A stretch of 64,000 nt of DNA from Actinoplanes subtropicus. Lineage in GTDB: Bacteria > Actinomycetota > Actinomycetes > Mycobacteriales > Micromonosporaceae. Position numbers and translations under genes: made by a program. Position 1 is the stretch's first letter; every line of letters starts with the position of its first letter. The stretch is from the NCBI RefSeq assembly GCF_000721705.1, contig NZ_JOJL01000004.1:186001-250000 (forward strand), in the 5' to 3' direction. The notes beneath the pieces were generated by a model. It had not been told where the DNA came from and ran no database searches. It worked only from the letters and a program-made list of their open reading frames with translations. Below are positions 50,610-60,004 of this stretch, one piece after another.

Positions 50610-51620
50610 ATGGAGCGGGTCGCCGGGGCGAGGTGTGACGGCGCGACTGTCTGCTTCCAGCTGCACGATCAAGATCAACTGCTTGCGTCCGTACGGTTGA
50701 TGTGCGGTTTCCTGGGTTCCCCCGAGTTCAAGTACCGGCCCGAGCACCGGCGCTGGGAGCTGCGGCTGCCGCGGCCGGACGCGGCCCGGATCGAGTACAA
50801 GCTGGAGCTGACCGACCGCGACGGGCACCGCGAGACGATCTGCGACCCGGGCAACCCGCGGCGGGCGCCGGGCGGTTACGGCGACTCCTCGGTCCTCTGG
50901 TGCCCCGACTACCGCGAGCCGGACTGGCTGCACCTGCCGCCGGCCGAGGGCGACTGGCACGACCTCGGCCCGCTGGCCCGGGCCTGGTCGCCGGCCTGCC
51001 CCGCCGACCGGGTGCTGATCGCCCACGACGGCCCCGACTACCAGCGGTACGCCGACCTCGGCCGGTACGCCGCCGCCTCGATCGCGGCCGGCCGGGTCAA
51101 CCCGTTCCACGTCGTGCTGCTGGCCCCCGAGGACCGGTTCGAGGCCTATTCGGCGTCCTCGGCGTACACCAGAATGCTCACCACCAAGCTCCTGCCGCAC
51201 GTCTCCGCGGAGCTCGGCGCGACAGCGCCGGTGATCGGCGCCGGCGCCAGCCTCGGCGCGCTCGGCATGCTGCACGCCCAGCGCGCCGCCCCCGGGCTGT
51301 TCGCCGGCTTGTTCCTGCAGTCCGGCAGCTTCTTCCAGCACCGGTTCGACGCCCAGGAGTCCGGCTTCGCCCGCTACCAGCGGATCACCCGGTTCGTCGC
51401 CCAGGTGCTCCGCGCACCCGCCGGCCCGGCCGTCCCGGCCACCCTGACCTGCGGCACCGTCGAGGAGAACCTCGCCAACAACCGCGACCTGGCGGCCACC
51501 CTGCGCCGGCAGGGTTACGAGGTGACCTTCGTGGAGAACCGCGACGCGCACAACTGGATCGGGTGGCGCGACGCCCTCGACCCGCATCTGACCCACCTGC
51601 TGCAGCGGGTGTGGCCGTAG
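50610..51620 (+). CDS. Esterase D/enterochelin esterase-like hydrolase
   Basis: 336 residues. N-terminal carbohydrate-binding-like Ig domain (FKYRPEHRRWELRLPRPDAA), then alpha/beta-hydrolase with DRVLIAHDGPDY, nucleophile Ser in GAGASLGALGMLHA (about 214) and His in NRDAHNWIGWRD (about 313). Feruloyl/trehalose-type or Fes-like esterase fold. 26 bp before an ATP-grasp gene, so the pair likely acts together. Confidence 0.8.
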   Translation: MERVAGARCDGATVCFQLHDQDQLLASVRLMCGFLGSPEFKYRPEHRRWELRLPRPDAARIEYKLELTDRDGHRETICDPGNPRRAPGGYGDSSVLWCPDYREPDWLHLPPAEGDWHDLGPLARAWSPACPADRVLIAHDGPDYQRYADLGRYAAASIAAGRVNPFHVVLLAPEDRFEAYSASSAYTRMLTTKLLPHVSAELGATAPVIGAGASLGALGMLHAQRAAPGLFAGLFLQSGSFFQHRFDAQESGFARYQRITRFVAQVLRAPAGPAVPATLTCGTVEENLANNRDLAATLRRQGYEVTFVENRDAHNWIGWRDALDPHLTHLLQRVWP

Positions 51621-51646
51621 CTTCTTCTATCCCCGGGGAGGACGAC

Positions 51647-52882
51647 GTGGCCGACGTCGAGCACACCATCGGACTGTTGCTGGGCACCGAGGACGACTGG
51701 CCGCGCGCGTACGAGGCGCTGCTGCGCCGGCTCGGCGTGGTCACCGGCCCGGACGGCCGGACCCATCGCACCGGCTCGGTCCGGGTCACCATCGAGCCGT
51801 TCAACCTGCGCTACAAGCCCCGGCACGACCTGGTCATCGACCGCCTGGCGTACTGGTACTACCACCCCCGCGAGTGGCTCAAGAAGATCGCCCTGATGGA
51901 CGACGTGTACCTGCTGAACAGCCCGTTCACGTTCCAGTCCATGGAGAAGCACGCCGCCTACTGCGCGATGATGCGGCTCGGCCTCAAGGTGCCGGAGACG
52001 GTGCTCGTCCCGTACAAGAACCCCTTGGACAATTCCCGGTACGCCTACACCGCGGCCCGCTACAACCAGGCCTTCGACCTCGACAAGACCGCCGAGCAGG
52101 TGGGCTACCCGATGTACATGAAGCCGTACGACGGCGGCGCCTGGGTCGGCGTCTCCCGCATCCGCAACCCCGACGAGCTGCACGCCGCCTACGACGCCTC
52201 CGGCGAGCGCCTGATGCACCTGCAGGCCGCCGTCGAGGGGTACGACGTCTTCGCCCGCTCGCTGACCATCGGCCCGGAGACGATGGTGATGAAGTTCCGC
52301 CCCGAGCAGCCCATGCACTCCCGCTACGAGGTCGACCACAACTTCCTCTCCGCCGAGGTCGGCCACGAGGTGGTCACCATCTCCCGGCTGGTCAACGCGT
52401 TCTTCCGCTGGGAGTTCAACTCGTGCGAGTCGCTGGTGCGCGGCACCGACGTCCACCCGATCGACTACGCGAACGCCTGCCCCGACGTGGCCATCACCTC
52501 CCTGCACTACTACTTCCCGTGGGCGATGGCGGCGCTCCTGCGCTGGACGGTCTACTGCGTGGTCACCGACCGCCGCCCGCGCCTGGACACCGACACGTCC
52601 CGCTACTTCGCCATCGGTGACGACCGGACCATGTCGTACGCCGAGAAGCTCACCGAATACCGGCGCCTCTCCGACGAGTACTTCGAGACCGACCGCTACC
52701 GCGACTTCTGCGACACCCACCTGTCCCACGTGAACGAGATCGTCTACGACTGGGTGAACTCGGACGAGTTCCGCTCCCTGCTCCGCGAGACGGTCCGCGC
52801 CACCTACCCCGTCCACGAACACGAGAAGTTCCTCGGCCACTTCGGCGGCCTGGTCGACGCCTGGGTCCGCGACAACGCCTGA
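51647..52882 (+). CDS. ATP-grasp family ligase
   Basis: 411 residues. The middle region VPYKNPLDN..., YPMYMKPYDGGAWVGVSRI is the ATP-grasp lysine/glycine loop; ETMVMKFRPEQP and NFLSAEVGHEV follow. GTG 51647 lies five bases after GGGGAGG. The substrate is unknown; ATP-grasp enzymes join a carboxylate to an amine or thiol. Adjacent esterase may activate or remove the product. Cytoplasmic. Confidence 0.8.
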   Translation: MADVEHTIGLLLGTEDDWPRAYEALLRRLGVVTGPDGRTHRTGSVRVTIEPFNLRYKPRHDLVIDRLAYWYYHPREWLKKIALMDDVYLLNSPFTFQSMEKHAAYCAMMRLGLKVPETVLVPYKNPLDNSRYAYTAARYNQAFDLDKTAEQVGYPMYMKPYDGGAWVGVSRIRNPDELHAAYDASGERLMHLQAAVEGYDVFARSLTIGPETMVMKFRPEQPMHSRYEVDHNFLSAEVGHEVVTISRLVNAFFRWEFNSCESLVRGTDVHPIDYANACPDVAITSLHYYFPWAMAALLRWTVYCVVTDRRPRLDTDTSRYFAIGDDRTMSYAEKLTEYRRLSDEYFETDRYRDFCDTHLSHVNEIVYDWVNSDEFRSLLRETVRATYPVHEHEKFLGHFGGLVDAWVRDNA

Positions 52883-52919
52883 CGGGTAATTGTCGTACCC
52901 CCGGCCTATTGTCGGTCGG

Positions 52920-53342
52920 GTGCGGATGCGGATCGAGGGGCGGGACCTGCCGGGCGGCGAGGAGCTGCGCCTGCGGAACGTGCATGTCGGGGTCCAGCGC
53001 AAGGCCGAGGTCATCGAACTCGTCCCGGTGACCGCGGCGACGGCCGCGTGGGAGTTCGACGTCACGGCGCGGGAGGTCGACGAGCTCCTCGACGTCGGCG
53101 GGCCGTTCGTGCATGGCCGGCCGGGGGCCCGTTTCCTCTACTTGGCCTGGGGAAACGTCGCCGGGGACGGCTTCGACATGTTCCGCCGGGCCAAGCTGAT
53201 GTTCGGCGACGTCCCGACGGCGGTGCTGCGCGACGCGTACGAGAACGGCGGTCTCCTGGTCGGGGAGCTGGGGCTGACCGACGAGCACGGCGACCCGAGA
53301 TGTGCCCGCGTACGGGACGTCGTCTGGACGCGCCGGCCATGA
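52920..53342 (+). CDS. DUF5990 family protein
   Basis: 140 residues: RMRIEGRDLPGGEE, LRNVHVGVQRKAEVIELVP, PFVHGRPGARFLYLAWG and FDMFRRAKLMFGDVP follow the DUF5990 pattern. GTG 52920 aligns the N-terminus with the family. Its stop overlaps the SNF2 gene as ATGA. Function unknown; probably accessory to the helicase pair. Confidence 0.75.
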   Translation: MRMRIEGRDLPGGEELRLRNVHVGVQRKAEVIELVPVTAATAAWEFDVTAREVDELLDVGGPFVHGRPGARFLYLAWGNVAGDGFDMFRRAKLMFGDVPTAVLRDAYENGGLLVGELGLTDEHGDPRCARVRDVVWTRRP

Positions 53343-56293
53343 CGGTCGTGGTCCAGGCCGGCGTCCGGGTGCTGCACGGCTTCCTGCTGACCGACGGCTC
53401 TCTCTGCCTCTGGGGCGAGTCCGACATGTCCGGGGAATTCCGGCGAGGGAGCGGCCATCCCTTCGCCGTCGAGCGGGATCGCCTCCCGCCGGGTGACGAT
53501 CTCGCGACCGTCCCGCTCGTGCTGCCCTCGACCAGCGCCGGCCCGGTGCCCTCGCCGCAGCTGGGCCTGGCTTCTCGGCGGGGCGCCCCGAAACCCCGGT
53601 CGTGGCAGGTGCCGGCGGTCACCGTGCCGTTCGTCGACGACGAGCTGGCCGACGAGTTCGACGGCCGGGTCGGGCCCGACGCCCATTGGCTGATCGACCT
53701 GTGCTCCTTCGCCGCCGACCTGGTCCGGCGCGGACGCGTCCTACCGGTGGTGCTGCGCGATGGCCCCACCTCGCGGTGGCGCCCGGTGCTGACCGGGTTC
53801 GACGCGATCCACCACGCCGAGCTGCTGCGCCGCATGCCGGCCGCCTGCCGGGCCGCGACCGGCGCGCTGCCGGCCGCCGACCTGCTGGCCGCCGCCCTGC
53901 ACCGGCTGGTGGACGGCCTGGTCCGCACCAGGCTGGCGGTGGCCGGGGTGGAGCTCGGCGACGGCTGGCTGGCCGCGCTGAGCGGCGAGCCCACGTTCAC
54001 CGCCGCGCCGGCGCTGGTCGACGAGCTCACCGAGCGCCTGGACGCGTGGCATGCGAGCGCGGCCGCCGGGTCCGCCGTCCGGTTGTGCTTCCGCCTCAGC
54101 CACCTGCACGAACTGGACGACGAGCCGGACGCCACCGACCCGCGGGCCGACGGGATCGGCCGGGACGCCTGGCTGCTCGAGTTCCTGCTGCAGGCCGTGG
54201 AGGAGCCGAGCGCCCTGGTGACCGCCGCCGACATCTGGCGGGACGAGTACGCCCCGCTGCGCCGCTGGACCAGGCACCCGCAGGAGCGCCTGCTCGGCGG
54301 CCTGGGCCGGGCCGCCCGCCTCTATCCCGACCTGCAGGCCGCCCTGCGGGTGCCGCGCCCGATCGACATGGTCCTGGAGACCGCCGAGGCGCACGCCTTC
54401 CTCGGCCAGGCCGCCGTCCTGGAGGAGGCCGGCTACGGCGTGCTGCTCCCGACCTGGTGGCGCGAGCGGCAGAGCCTGGGCCTGGCCCTCGAGGTGCGCG
54501 GCCGAGACCCGATCCCGCCGGTCCTGCGGGACGAGACGGCCGACCTCGCCCACCTGGTCGACTACCGGTGGGGGCTGGCGATCGGCGGGGAGCCGCTCAC
54601 CGAGTCCGAGCTGACCGACCTGGCCCAGGCCAAGGTGCCGCTGGTCCGGCTGCGCGGGCGCTGGGTGCACCTCGACCCCGATCATCTCGCGGCGGGACTG
54701 CGGTTCCTGGAACGCGGGGGCGGGTCGATGACCGCGGGCATGGCGTTGCGGACGGTCAAGCTGCTGCCGCCGGAGGAGCTGCCGCTGCCGGTGACCGCGG
54801 TCGGCGGCGAGGGGTGGCTGGCCGACCTGCTCTCCGGGGAGCTCGACCAGCGGCTGGAGCTGCTCGATCCGCCGGAGGGCTTGGCGGGCGTGCTCCGCCC
54901 GTACCAAATCCGTGGTTTTTCGTGGTTGGCCTTTCTCGACGGCCTCGGGCTGGGGGCCTGTCTCGCCGACGACATGGGCCTCGGGAAGACGATTCAGCTG
55001 CTCGCGCTGTTGCTGCATCGGCGCTCGGGGCCGGCCCTGCTGATCTGCCCGCTCTCGGTGCTCGGCAACTGGCAGCGGGAGGCCGAGCGGTTCGCGCCCT
55101 CGCTGGTGGTCAAGGTGCTGCACGGCGCCGAGCGGCCCGCGCCGGCCACGCTCGCCGGGGCCGACATCGTGCTGACCACCTACGCCACCGCCACCCGCGC
55201 CGCCGGCGACCTGGCCGCCGTCGCCTGGGACCGGGTCGTGCTCGACGAGGCGCAGCACATCAAGAACAGCGGCAGCGCGGTGGCCAAGGCCGTCCGTAAG
55301 CTTCCGGCCCGGGTGCGCATCGCCTTGACCGGTACGCCGGTGGAGAACCGCCTGGCCGAGTTGTGGTCGATCCTCGACTTCCTCAACCCCGGCGTGCTCG
55401 CCTCGGCCCACACCTTCCGCGCCCGGTTCGCCGTGCCGGTCGAGCGGTTCGGCGACGAGGAGGCGGCGGCCCGGCTGCGGCACGCCACCCGGCCGTTCCT
55501 GCTGCGCCGGGCGAAATCCGACGCCGCCGTGATCAACGACCTGCCGGCGAAACGCGCGGTGCGGCACCTGTGCGGCCTTACGCCGGAGCAGGCGACGCTC
55601 TACCGGGCGGTGCTCGACGACATGTCCACCCGCCTCGACGAGAGCAGCGACAAGTGGAACAAGGGCATCGTGCTGGCCGCGATGACCAAGCTGAAACAGG
55701 CGTGCGTGCACCCGGCGCTGCTGCTCGGCGACGGCTCGCCGCTGCCCGGCCGGTCCGGCAAGCTGGAGCGGCTCGAGGAGATCCTGGACGGCGCGCTCGC
55801 CGAGGGGGAGAGCGCGCTGTGTTTCACCCAGTTCGCGAAGTTCGGCGGGATGCTCACCCCGCACCTGGCCGCCCGGTTCGGCGTGCCGGTGCGGTTCCTG
55901 CACGGCGGCACGTCCCGGGCCGACCGGGACGCGCTGGTCGCCGCGTTCCAGGAGGATCCGCGGCCGGGCATCTTCGTGCTCTCCCTGAAGGCCGGCGGCA
56001 CCGGGCTCAACCTGACCGCGGCCAGCCATGTGGTGCACGTCGACCGCTGGTGGAACCCGGCGACCGAGGCGCAGGCCACCGACCGCGCGTTCCGGATCGG
56101 GCAGCGGCGCGACGTGCGGGTGCACACGCTGGTCTGCCTCGGCACCCTCGAGGAGCGGATCGACCGGCTGCTCGTGGACAAGGGCGTGCTCGCGTCCCGG
56201 GTGGTGGGCAACGGCGAGGGCTGGCTCACCGCGCTCGACACCGCCGAACTGCGCGAACTCATGCTTCTGGCGCCGGAGGCCATCGTTGACTGA
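53339..56293 (+). CDS. SNF2-family helicase
   Basis: 984 residues. N-terminal SNF2-associated region to about 520, then two RecA lobes: DDMGLGKTIQ (Walker A, about 543), VVLDEAQHIKN (DEAQ, about 636), ALTGTPVENRLAEL, and lobe 2 with FTQFAKFGGML, VLSLKAGGTGLNLTAA, HVDRWWNPATEAQATDRAFR. DNA translocase of the HepA/RapA-like bacterial type. Coupled by ATGA to DUF5990 and overlapping the SWIM gene by 8 bp. Confidence 0.9.
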   Translation: MTVVVQAGVRVLHGFLLTDGSLCLWGESDMSGEFRRGSGHPFAVERDRLPPGDDLATVPLVLPSTSAGPVPSPQLGLASRRGAPKPRSWQVPAVTVPFVDDELADEFDGRVGPDAHWLIDLCSFAADLVRRGRVLPVVLRDGPTSRWRPVLTGFDAIHHAELLRRMPAACRAATGALPAADLLAAALHRLVDGLVRTRLAVAGVELGDGWLAALSGEPTFTAAPALVDELTERLDAWHASAAAGSAVRLCFRLSHLHELDDEPDATDPRADGIGRDAWLLEFLLQAVEEPSALVTAADIWRDEYAPLRRWTRHPQERLLGGLGRAARLYPDLQAALRVPRPIDMVLETAEAHAFLGQAAVLEEAGYGVLLPTWWRERQSLGLALEVRGRDPIPPVLRDETADLAHLVDYRWGLAIGGEPLTESELTDLAQAKVPLVRLRGRWVHLDPDHLAAGLRFLERGGGSMTAGMALRTVKLLPPEELPLPVTAVGGEGWLADLLSGELDQRLELLDPPEGLAGVLRPYQIRGFSWLAFLDGLGLGACLADDMGLGKTIQLLALLLHRRSGPALLICPLSVLGNWQREAERFAPSLVVKVLHGAERPAPATLAGADIVLTTYATATRAAGDLAAVAWDRVVLDEAQHIKNSGSAVAKAVRKLPARVRIALTGTPVENRLAELWSILDFLNPGVLASAHTFRARFAVPVERFGDEEAAARLRHATRPFLLRRAKSDAAVINDLPAKRAVRHLCGLTPEQATLYRAVLDDMSTRLDESSDKWNKGIVLAAMTKLKQACVHPALLLGDGSPLPGRSGKLERLEEILDGALAEGESALCFTQFAKFGGMLTPHLAARFGVPVRFLHGGTSRADRDALVAAFQEDPRPGIFVLSLKAGGTGLNLTAASHVVHVDRWWNPATEAQATDRAFRIGQRRDVRVHTLVCLGTLEERIDRLLVDKGVLASRVVGNGEGWLTALDTAELRELMLLAPEAIVD

Positions 56294-57050
56294 CGACAGG
56301 CTTGCGCTTGCGTTCCTCGGGACCTTCGAGTCGCTGCGGATGGGGCCGACGTTTGCCCGTGGCAGGCGCGACGAGCGGAACGGGTATGTGCGGCAGCTGA
56401 CCATCTCGGGGAGTCTCGTGGTGGCGCTGGTGCGCGGGCCGGACGACCCCAAGGCATTTCGGGCGCGGATCGCGGTGCGGTCCTTCGGCGCCTCCGAGTG
56501 GGCCCGGGTCGAGCAGGACCTGGTGGCCGAGGCGCGGTTCGCGGCCGACCTGCTCGCCGGGCGGATGCCCGCCGGGATCGGCGAGGTCTTCGCCGGGGCC
56601 GGGCTCAGCCTGGTGCCGCTCTCGCTGGACGAGGTGGCGATGGACTGCTCCTGCGAGCGGTGGCCGATGCCGTGCGTGCACCTCGCGGCGACCTGTTATG
56701 CGCTCGCCCGCTCGTTCGAGGAGGATCCGTTCGGGGTCTTCGCCTGGCGCGGCCGGCACCGGGACGAACTGCTGCTGCACCTGCGCGAGCTGCGCGGCTC
56801 GGGCGCCCCGCCGCCCCCGCCGGAAAAACCCGTCCTTTCGGTGGTTTCGGATATGCCGGATTCCGGGAAAGACTGGGGGGACGCGTTCTGGGGCGGCGAG
56901 GTGGCGCCCGCGGCGGTTACCGGTCGGCCGGGGAACGTCGCGCGACCGGACGCGCTGCTCGATCAGCTCGATCCGCCGCCGCTGGCGCACGAGGGCCGCC
57001 CGATTGCCGACCTCCTGCGGCCCGCGTACCTCGCCATGCCCGAAGAGTAG
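56286..57050 (+). CDS. SWIM zinc-finger protein
   Basis: 254 residues; TTG 56286, GGAGG eight bases ahead, overlaps the helicase end. SWIM motif CSCERWPMPCVHLAATCYAL (CxCx7CxH) near 119-134. N-terminal and C-terminal parts are typical of the SWIM proteins that pair with SNF2 helicases. DNA or protein binding accessory of the helicase. Confidence 0.9.
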   Translation: MTDDRLALAFLGTFESLRMGPTFARGRRDERNGYVRQLTISGSLVVALVRGPDDPKAFRARIAVRSFGASEWARVEQDLVAEARFAADLLAGRMPAGIGEVFAGAGLSLVPLSLDEVAMDCSCERWPMPCVHLAATCYALARSFEEDPFGVFAWRGRHRDELLLHLRELRGSGAPPPPPEKPVLSVVSDMPDSGKDWGDAFWGGEVAPAAVTGRPGNVARPDALLDQLDPPPLAHEGRPIADLLRPAYLAMPEE

Positions 57051-57161
57051 GGGGAGTCTCTTCTCCCACGATCGGCGTACTCCCTGGGAAACGATCCGGT
57101 CACATTCCGCACCCATGGTTCCCTGGTCAAGGCATAACGCTTTGTCAAGAGAAGGTGTGAA

Positions 57162-57887
57162 ATGAACCGATTTACCCGGATGTTTCTGATGTCGGGCCTC
57201 GGCCTGGTAACGAGCGTCTCGTCGGTCGGTGGGCCGGCTCAGGCCGCGTCGAGCACTGACCAGGGGGCGTCGCGATCGGATTCCATCATCAGCGCCCAGT
57301 GGCGTGGTGACCGGCTCGTCGGGTTCTTCCGTAACTACCGCACCTGTGTCCGCGCCGGCGAATGGGGCGAGGACGAGGGCTGGTGGGACGACTACACCTG
57401 CTATCGCGCGGGCGGCGGCTGGAACAGCCGGGTCGCGCTGGTCGTCGACGACAACGACTGGGGCCACGGCTGGCCCGGTCACTGGCCGGGCAACTGGGTC
57501 GGCCAGTGGTGGCCGGGCCACGGCAGCTGGGACCCGCACCACCCGTGGTGGCCGGGCGGCCCCGGCGGTGGCGGCAACGGCCCCGGCGGCGGCGGCAACG
57601 GTCCCGGCGGCGGTAACGGTGGCGGAGGCGGTAACGGCGGTGGCGGCGGCAATGGTGGCGGCGGCGGTAACGGCGGCGGCATGAATGGCGGCGGCAACGG
57701 CGGTGGCGGCGGCAACGGTGGCGGCGGCGGCAACGGCGGCGGTGGCGGCAACGGCGGCGGCAATGGCGGCGTGATCGGCGCCATCGGCGGCGGTGGCGGC
57801 AACGGCGGCGGTGGCGGCAACGGCGGCGGCGGGGGCAACGGCGGCGGTGGTGGCGGCGGCCACCACTGGACCACCGTGAACTTCTGA
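57162..57887 (+). CDS. Secreted Trp/Gly/Asn-rich repeat protein
   Basis: 241 residues. Signal peptide ends near GPAQAAS. A Trp-rich part (WGHGWPGHWPGNWVGQWWPG) is followed by about 100 residues of GGGGNGGGGGN repeats. Two Cys. Possibly a cell-surface or extracellular matrix protein. Codon use in the repeat is pure GGC/GGT, likely slippage-prone. Confidence 0.75.
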   Translation: MNRFTRMFLMSGLGLVTSVSSVGGPAQAASSTDQGASRSDSIISAQWRGDRLVGFFRNYRTCVRAGEWGEDEGWWDDYTCYRAGGGWNSRVALVVDDNDWGHGWPGHWPGNWVGQWWPGHGSWDPHHPWWPGGPGGGGNGPGGGGNGPGGGNGGGGGNGGGGGNGGGGGNGGGMNGGGNGGGGGNGGGGGNGGGGGNGGGNGGVIGAIGGGGGNGGGGGNGGGGGNGGGGGGGHHWTTVNF

Positions 57888-57909
57888 ACCGGCCGGCCCA
57901 CCGGAACAG

Positions 57910-57941
57910 GCGAGCCACACCCCGCGCGGGGTGTGGCTCGC
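57910..57941. terminator. Strong bidirectional hairpin
   Basis: 14-bp stem GCGAGCCACACCCC/GGGGTGTGGCTCGC with a 4-base loop between convergent genes. Confidence 0.85.
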
Positions 57942-57945
57942 TCCG

Positions 57946-59343
57946 TCACCAGGCGCCGGGCGCGTAGTCCTTCAGGAAGCAGCCGTACAGGTCCTCGCCG
58001 CGCTCGCCGCGGACGATCGGGTCGTACACCCGGGCCGCGCCGTCGACCAGGTCGAGCGGCGCGTGGAAGCCCTCGCCGGCCAGCCGGGTCTTGGTCGGGT
58101 GCGGCCGCTCGTCGGTGATCCAGCCGGTGTCCACGCTGGTCATCAGGATCCCGTCGGCGAACAGGTCGTCCGCGCTGGTGCGGGTCAGCATGTTCAGCGA
58201 GGCCTTCGCCATGTTCGTGTGCGGGTGTCCGGCGCCCTTGTAGCCGCGGGCGAAGACGCCCTCCATCGCCGACACGTTCACCACGTACCGGCGCTGGAAG
58301 GTCGACTTCGTCATTGCCGTACGCAGGCGGCTGACCAGGACGAACGGCGCCGTCACGTTGCACAGCTGGACCTCGAGCAGCTCGAGCGGGTCGACCTCGT
58401 GCACCCGGTCGCTCCAGCTGTTGGTCGGCGTCACATCGGGGACCAGGCCGCCCGCGTCGATCTCGGCCGAGCGGGCCACCAGCGCGAGCTCGGTCACCTG
58501 CCGCGGGCTCAGCGTCGCGCCGGACCCGGCGGTGAGCGCCGCCGCGGGGGAGGCGCCGGCCGTGCCGAAGTACTCCAGCTCGGGCAGCGGCCCGTCGGGC
58601 AACGGCTCGCCCTCGGCCGCCGCGATCGCCGCGTAGGCACCGGCCGTCCGGCGTACGGTCTGGGCGGCGTTGTTGATCAGAATGTCCAGCGGGCCGCGCT
58701 GGGCGACCGAGTCGGCGAGACCGACCACCTGGGCCGGGTCGCGCAGGTCGAGGCCGACCACCCGGAGCCGGTGCAGCCAGTCGGCGCTGTCCGGCATCGC
58801 CGAGTAGCGGCGGACCGCGTCGTGCGGGAAACGGGTGGTGATGGTGAGGTCGGCGCCGTCGCGCAGCAGCCGCAGCGCGATGTACATGCCGATCTTGGCG
58901 CGGCCGCCGGTGAGCAGCGCCCGGCGCCCGGTCAGGTCGGTGCGGGCGTCGCGTTTCGCGTGGTTGAGCGCCGCGCAGCCGGGGCAGAGCTGGTGGTAGA
59001 ACGCGTCGACCACGGTGTACCGCTGCTTGCAGGTGTAGCAGCCGCGGGGCTGGCGCAGCACCCCGGCCGTGCCGCCGGTGACGCTCGTCCGCAGCGGGAT
59101 GCCGGCCGTCTCGTCGTCGATCCGGCCCGGCGCGCCGGTCGCGGTCGCCTCGGTGACCTCGCGGTCGGCGGCGAGGATCGCCTCCCGCCGCTCCCGCCGG
59201 CGCTGCAGCTTCACGGTCTTGAACAGGCCGCCCGTCGCCCGCCGGACGGCCACCGCGTCGGGGTGCTCGGGCGGGAGAGCCTCGGCCTCGGCCAGCACGG
59301 CCAGGCAGATCGCCAGCCGCTCGGGGTCGATGTCGCCCGCCAT
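57946..59343 (-). CDS. SDR-type oxidoreductase with zinc ribbon and altered catalytic motif
   Basis: 465 residues. Residues 1-130 are an N-terminal extension with a zinc ribbon (CYTCKQRYTVVD, LCPGC). The Rossmann part has LLTGGRAKIGMYIALRLL (atypical TGxxxGxG), ILINNAAQT, then VNVSAMEG and PHTNMAKASLNMLT where YxxxK has Thr for the catalytic Tyr. Catalysis may differ from classical SDRs or be lost. Substrate unknown. Confidence 0.8.
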   Translation of the reverse strand: MAGDIDPERLAICLAVLAEAEALPPEHPDAVAVRRATGGLFKTVKLQRRRERREAILAADREVTEATATGAPGRIDDETAGIPLRTSVTGGTAGVLRQPRGCYTCKQRYTVVDAFYHQLCPGCAALNHAKRDARTDLTGRRALLTGGRAKIGMYIALRLLRDGADLTITTRFPHDAVRRYSAMPDSADWLHRLRVVGLDLRDPAQVVGLADSVAQRGPLDILINNAAQTVRRTAGAYAAIAAAEGEPLPDGPLPELEYFGTAGASPAAALTAGSGATLSPRQVTELALVARSAEIDAGGLVPDVTPTNSWSDRVHEVDPLELLEVQLCNVTAPFVLVSRLRTAMTKSTFQRRYVVNVSAMEGVFARGYKGAGHPHTNMAKASLNMLTRTSADDLFADGILMTSVDTGWITDERPHPTKTRLAGEGFHAPLDLVDGAARVYDPIVRGERGEDLYGCFLKDYAPGAW

Positions 59344-59422
59344 GTCCGTACGTCTCCTTCGCTTGCCCGCCTGCCGTACGAACTGTAGCCAGTCGCCCCG
59401 GCGGGCCGCGCAGAACCTCGGA

Positions 59423-59734
59423 TCAGGTGAGCGTCGCCATGCGCGCCACCGGGCGGGTGGCCGGGCGGCGCCGGTTGAGCCGCTTGGGCACGATCTCCAC
59501 CCGGGACTCGCCGCGCGGCGCCGCCCCCTGCGCCTGCTCCAGGTGGGCGGGCGTGGACACGATGATCACGGAGGCCAGGCCGTCGTCGAGCATCTGCAGG
59601 GCCGCCGGCCAGTCGCCGCTGATCAGGCCGGCCACCGCATACCGCCGGACAGCGCAGTAGTCGAGGCAGCGCGCGGCGTTCACCTCGAACCTGTCCTGTT
59701 GCACGAAAACCACCGCGTTCGTCACCGTGACCAT
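59423..59734 (-). CDS. Serine-recombinase-fold-like small protein, catalytic Ser not seen
   Basis: 103 residues. AVVFVQQDRFEVNAARCLDY, then YAVAGLISGDWPAALQMLDD, GLASVIIVSTPAHLEQA follow the spacing of the resolvase N-terminal domain (RVSTxxQ...C.YC...G..L.DxxxDxVVV...L), but the catalytic Ser position is not conserved. The C-terminus is basic. GTG 59725 is an alternative start. Similarity is by eye only. Confidence 0.45.
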   Translation of the reverse strand: MVTVTNAVVFVQQDRFEVNAARCLDYCAVRRYAVAGLISGDWPAALQMLDDGLASVIIVSTPAHLEQAQGAAPRGESRVEIVPKRLNRRRPATRPVARMATLT

Positions 59735-59964
59735 CTCCTCCACCCCGGGTCGCTGTGCGAGCGAGAACCACCTAATCGCGCCGAGTGGCCCCTTGCATAT
59801 CGGCTTGTCGGTTAGCCGACCGAACCAAACGGTGTTTGCCTCTTTCGTCATCAATCGAATCGACGAATGTCACACTCACGAAGGGTGGCGTTCATGTTGC
59901 TGAGCGTGTAAGCGCGGGCCCGCTTCCGCGTCCGGCCAAAGCCAACTACAGTCATCGATATGTC

Positions 59965-59978
59965 TGGGAGCGCTCCCA
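59965..59978. promoter_or_regulatory. CebR-type operator TGGGAGCGCTCCCA
   Basis: Perfect 14-bp palindrome identical to the CebR box known from Streptomyces cellulose/cellobiose regulation, 26 bp upstream of the CBM2 gene start. Cellobiose-type induction expected. Confidence 0.85.
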
Positions 59979-60004
59979 ACACCTCCGTCCCCCGGGAGAA
60001 CCTC

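Noticed and set aside
57479..58363. Proline-rich minus-strand open frame
   Set aside because: Mirror of the GGC repeat in the Gly-rich protein gene and of the SDR end.
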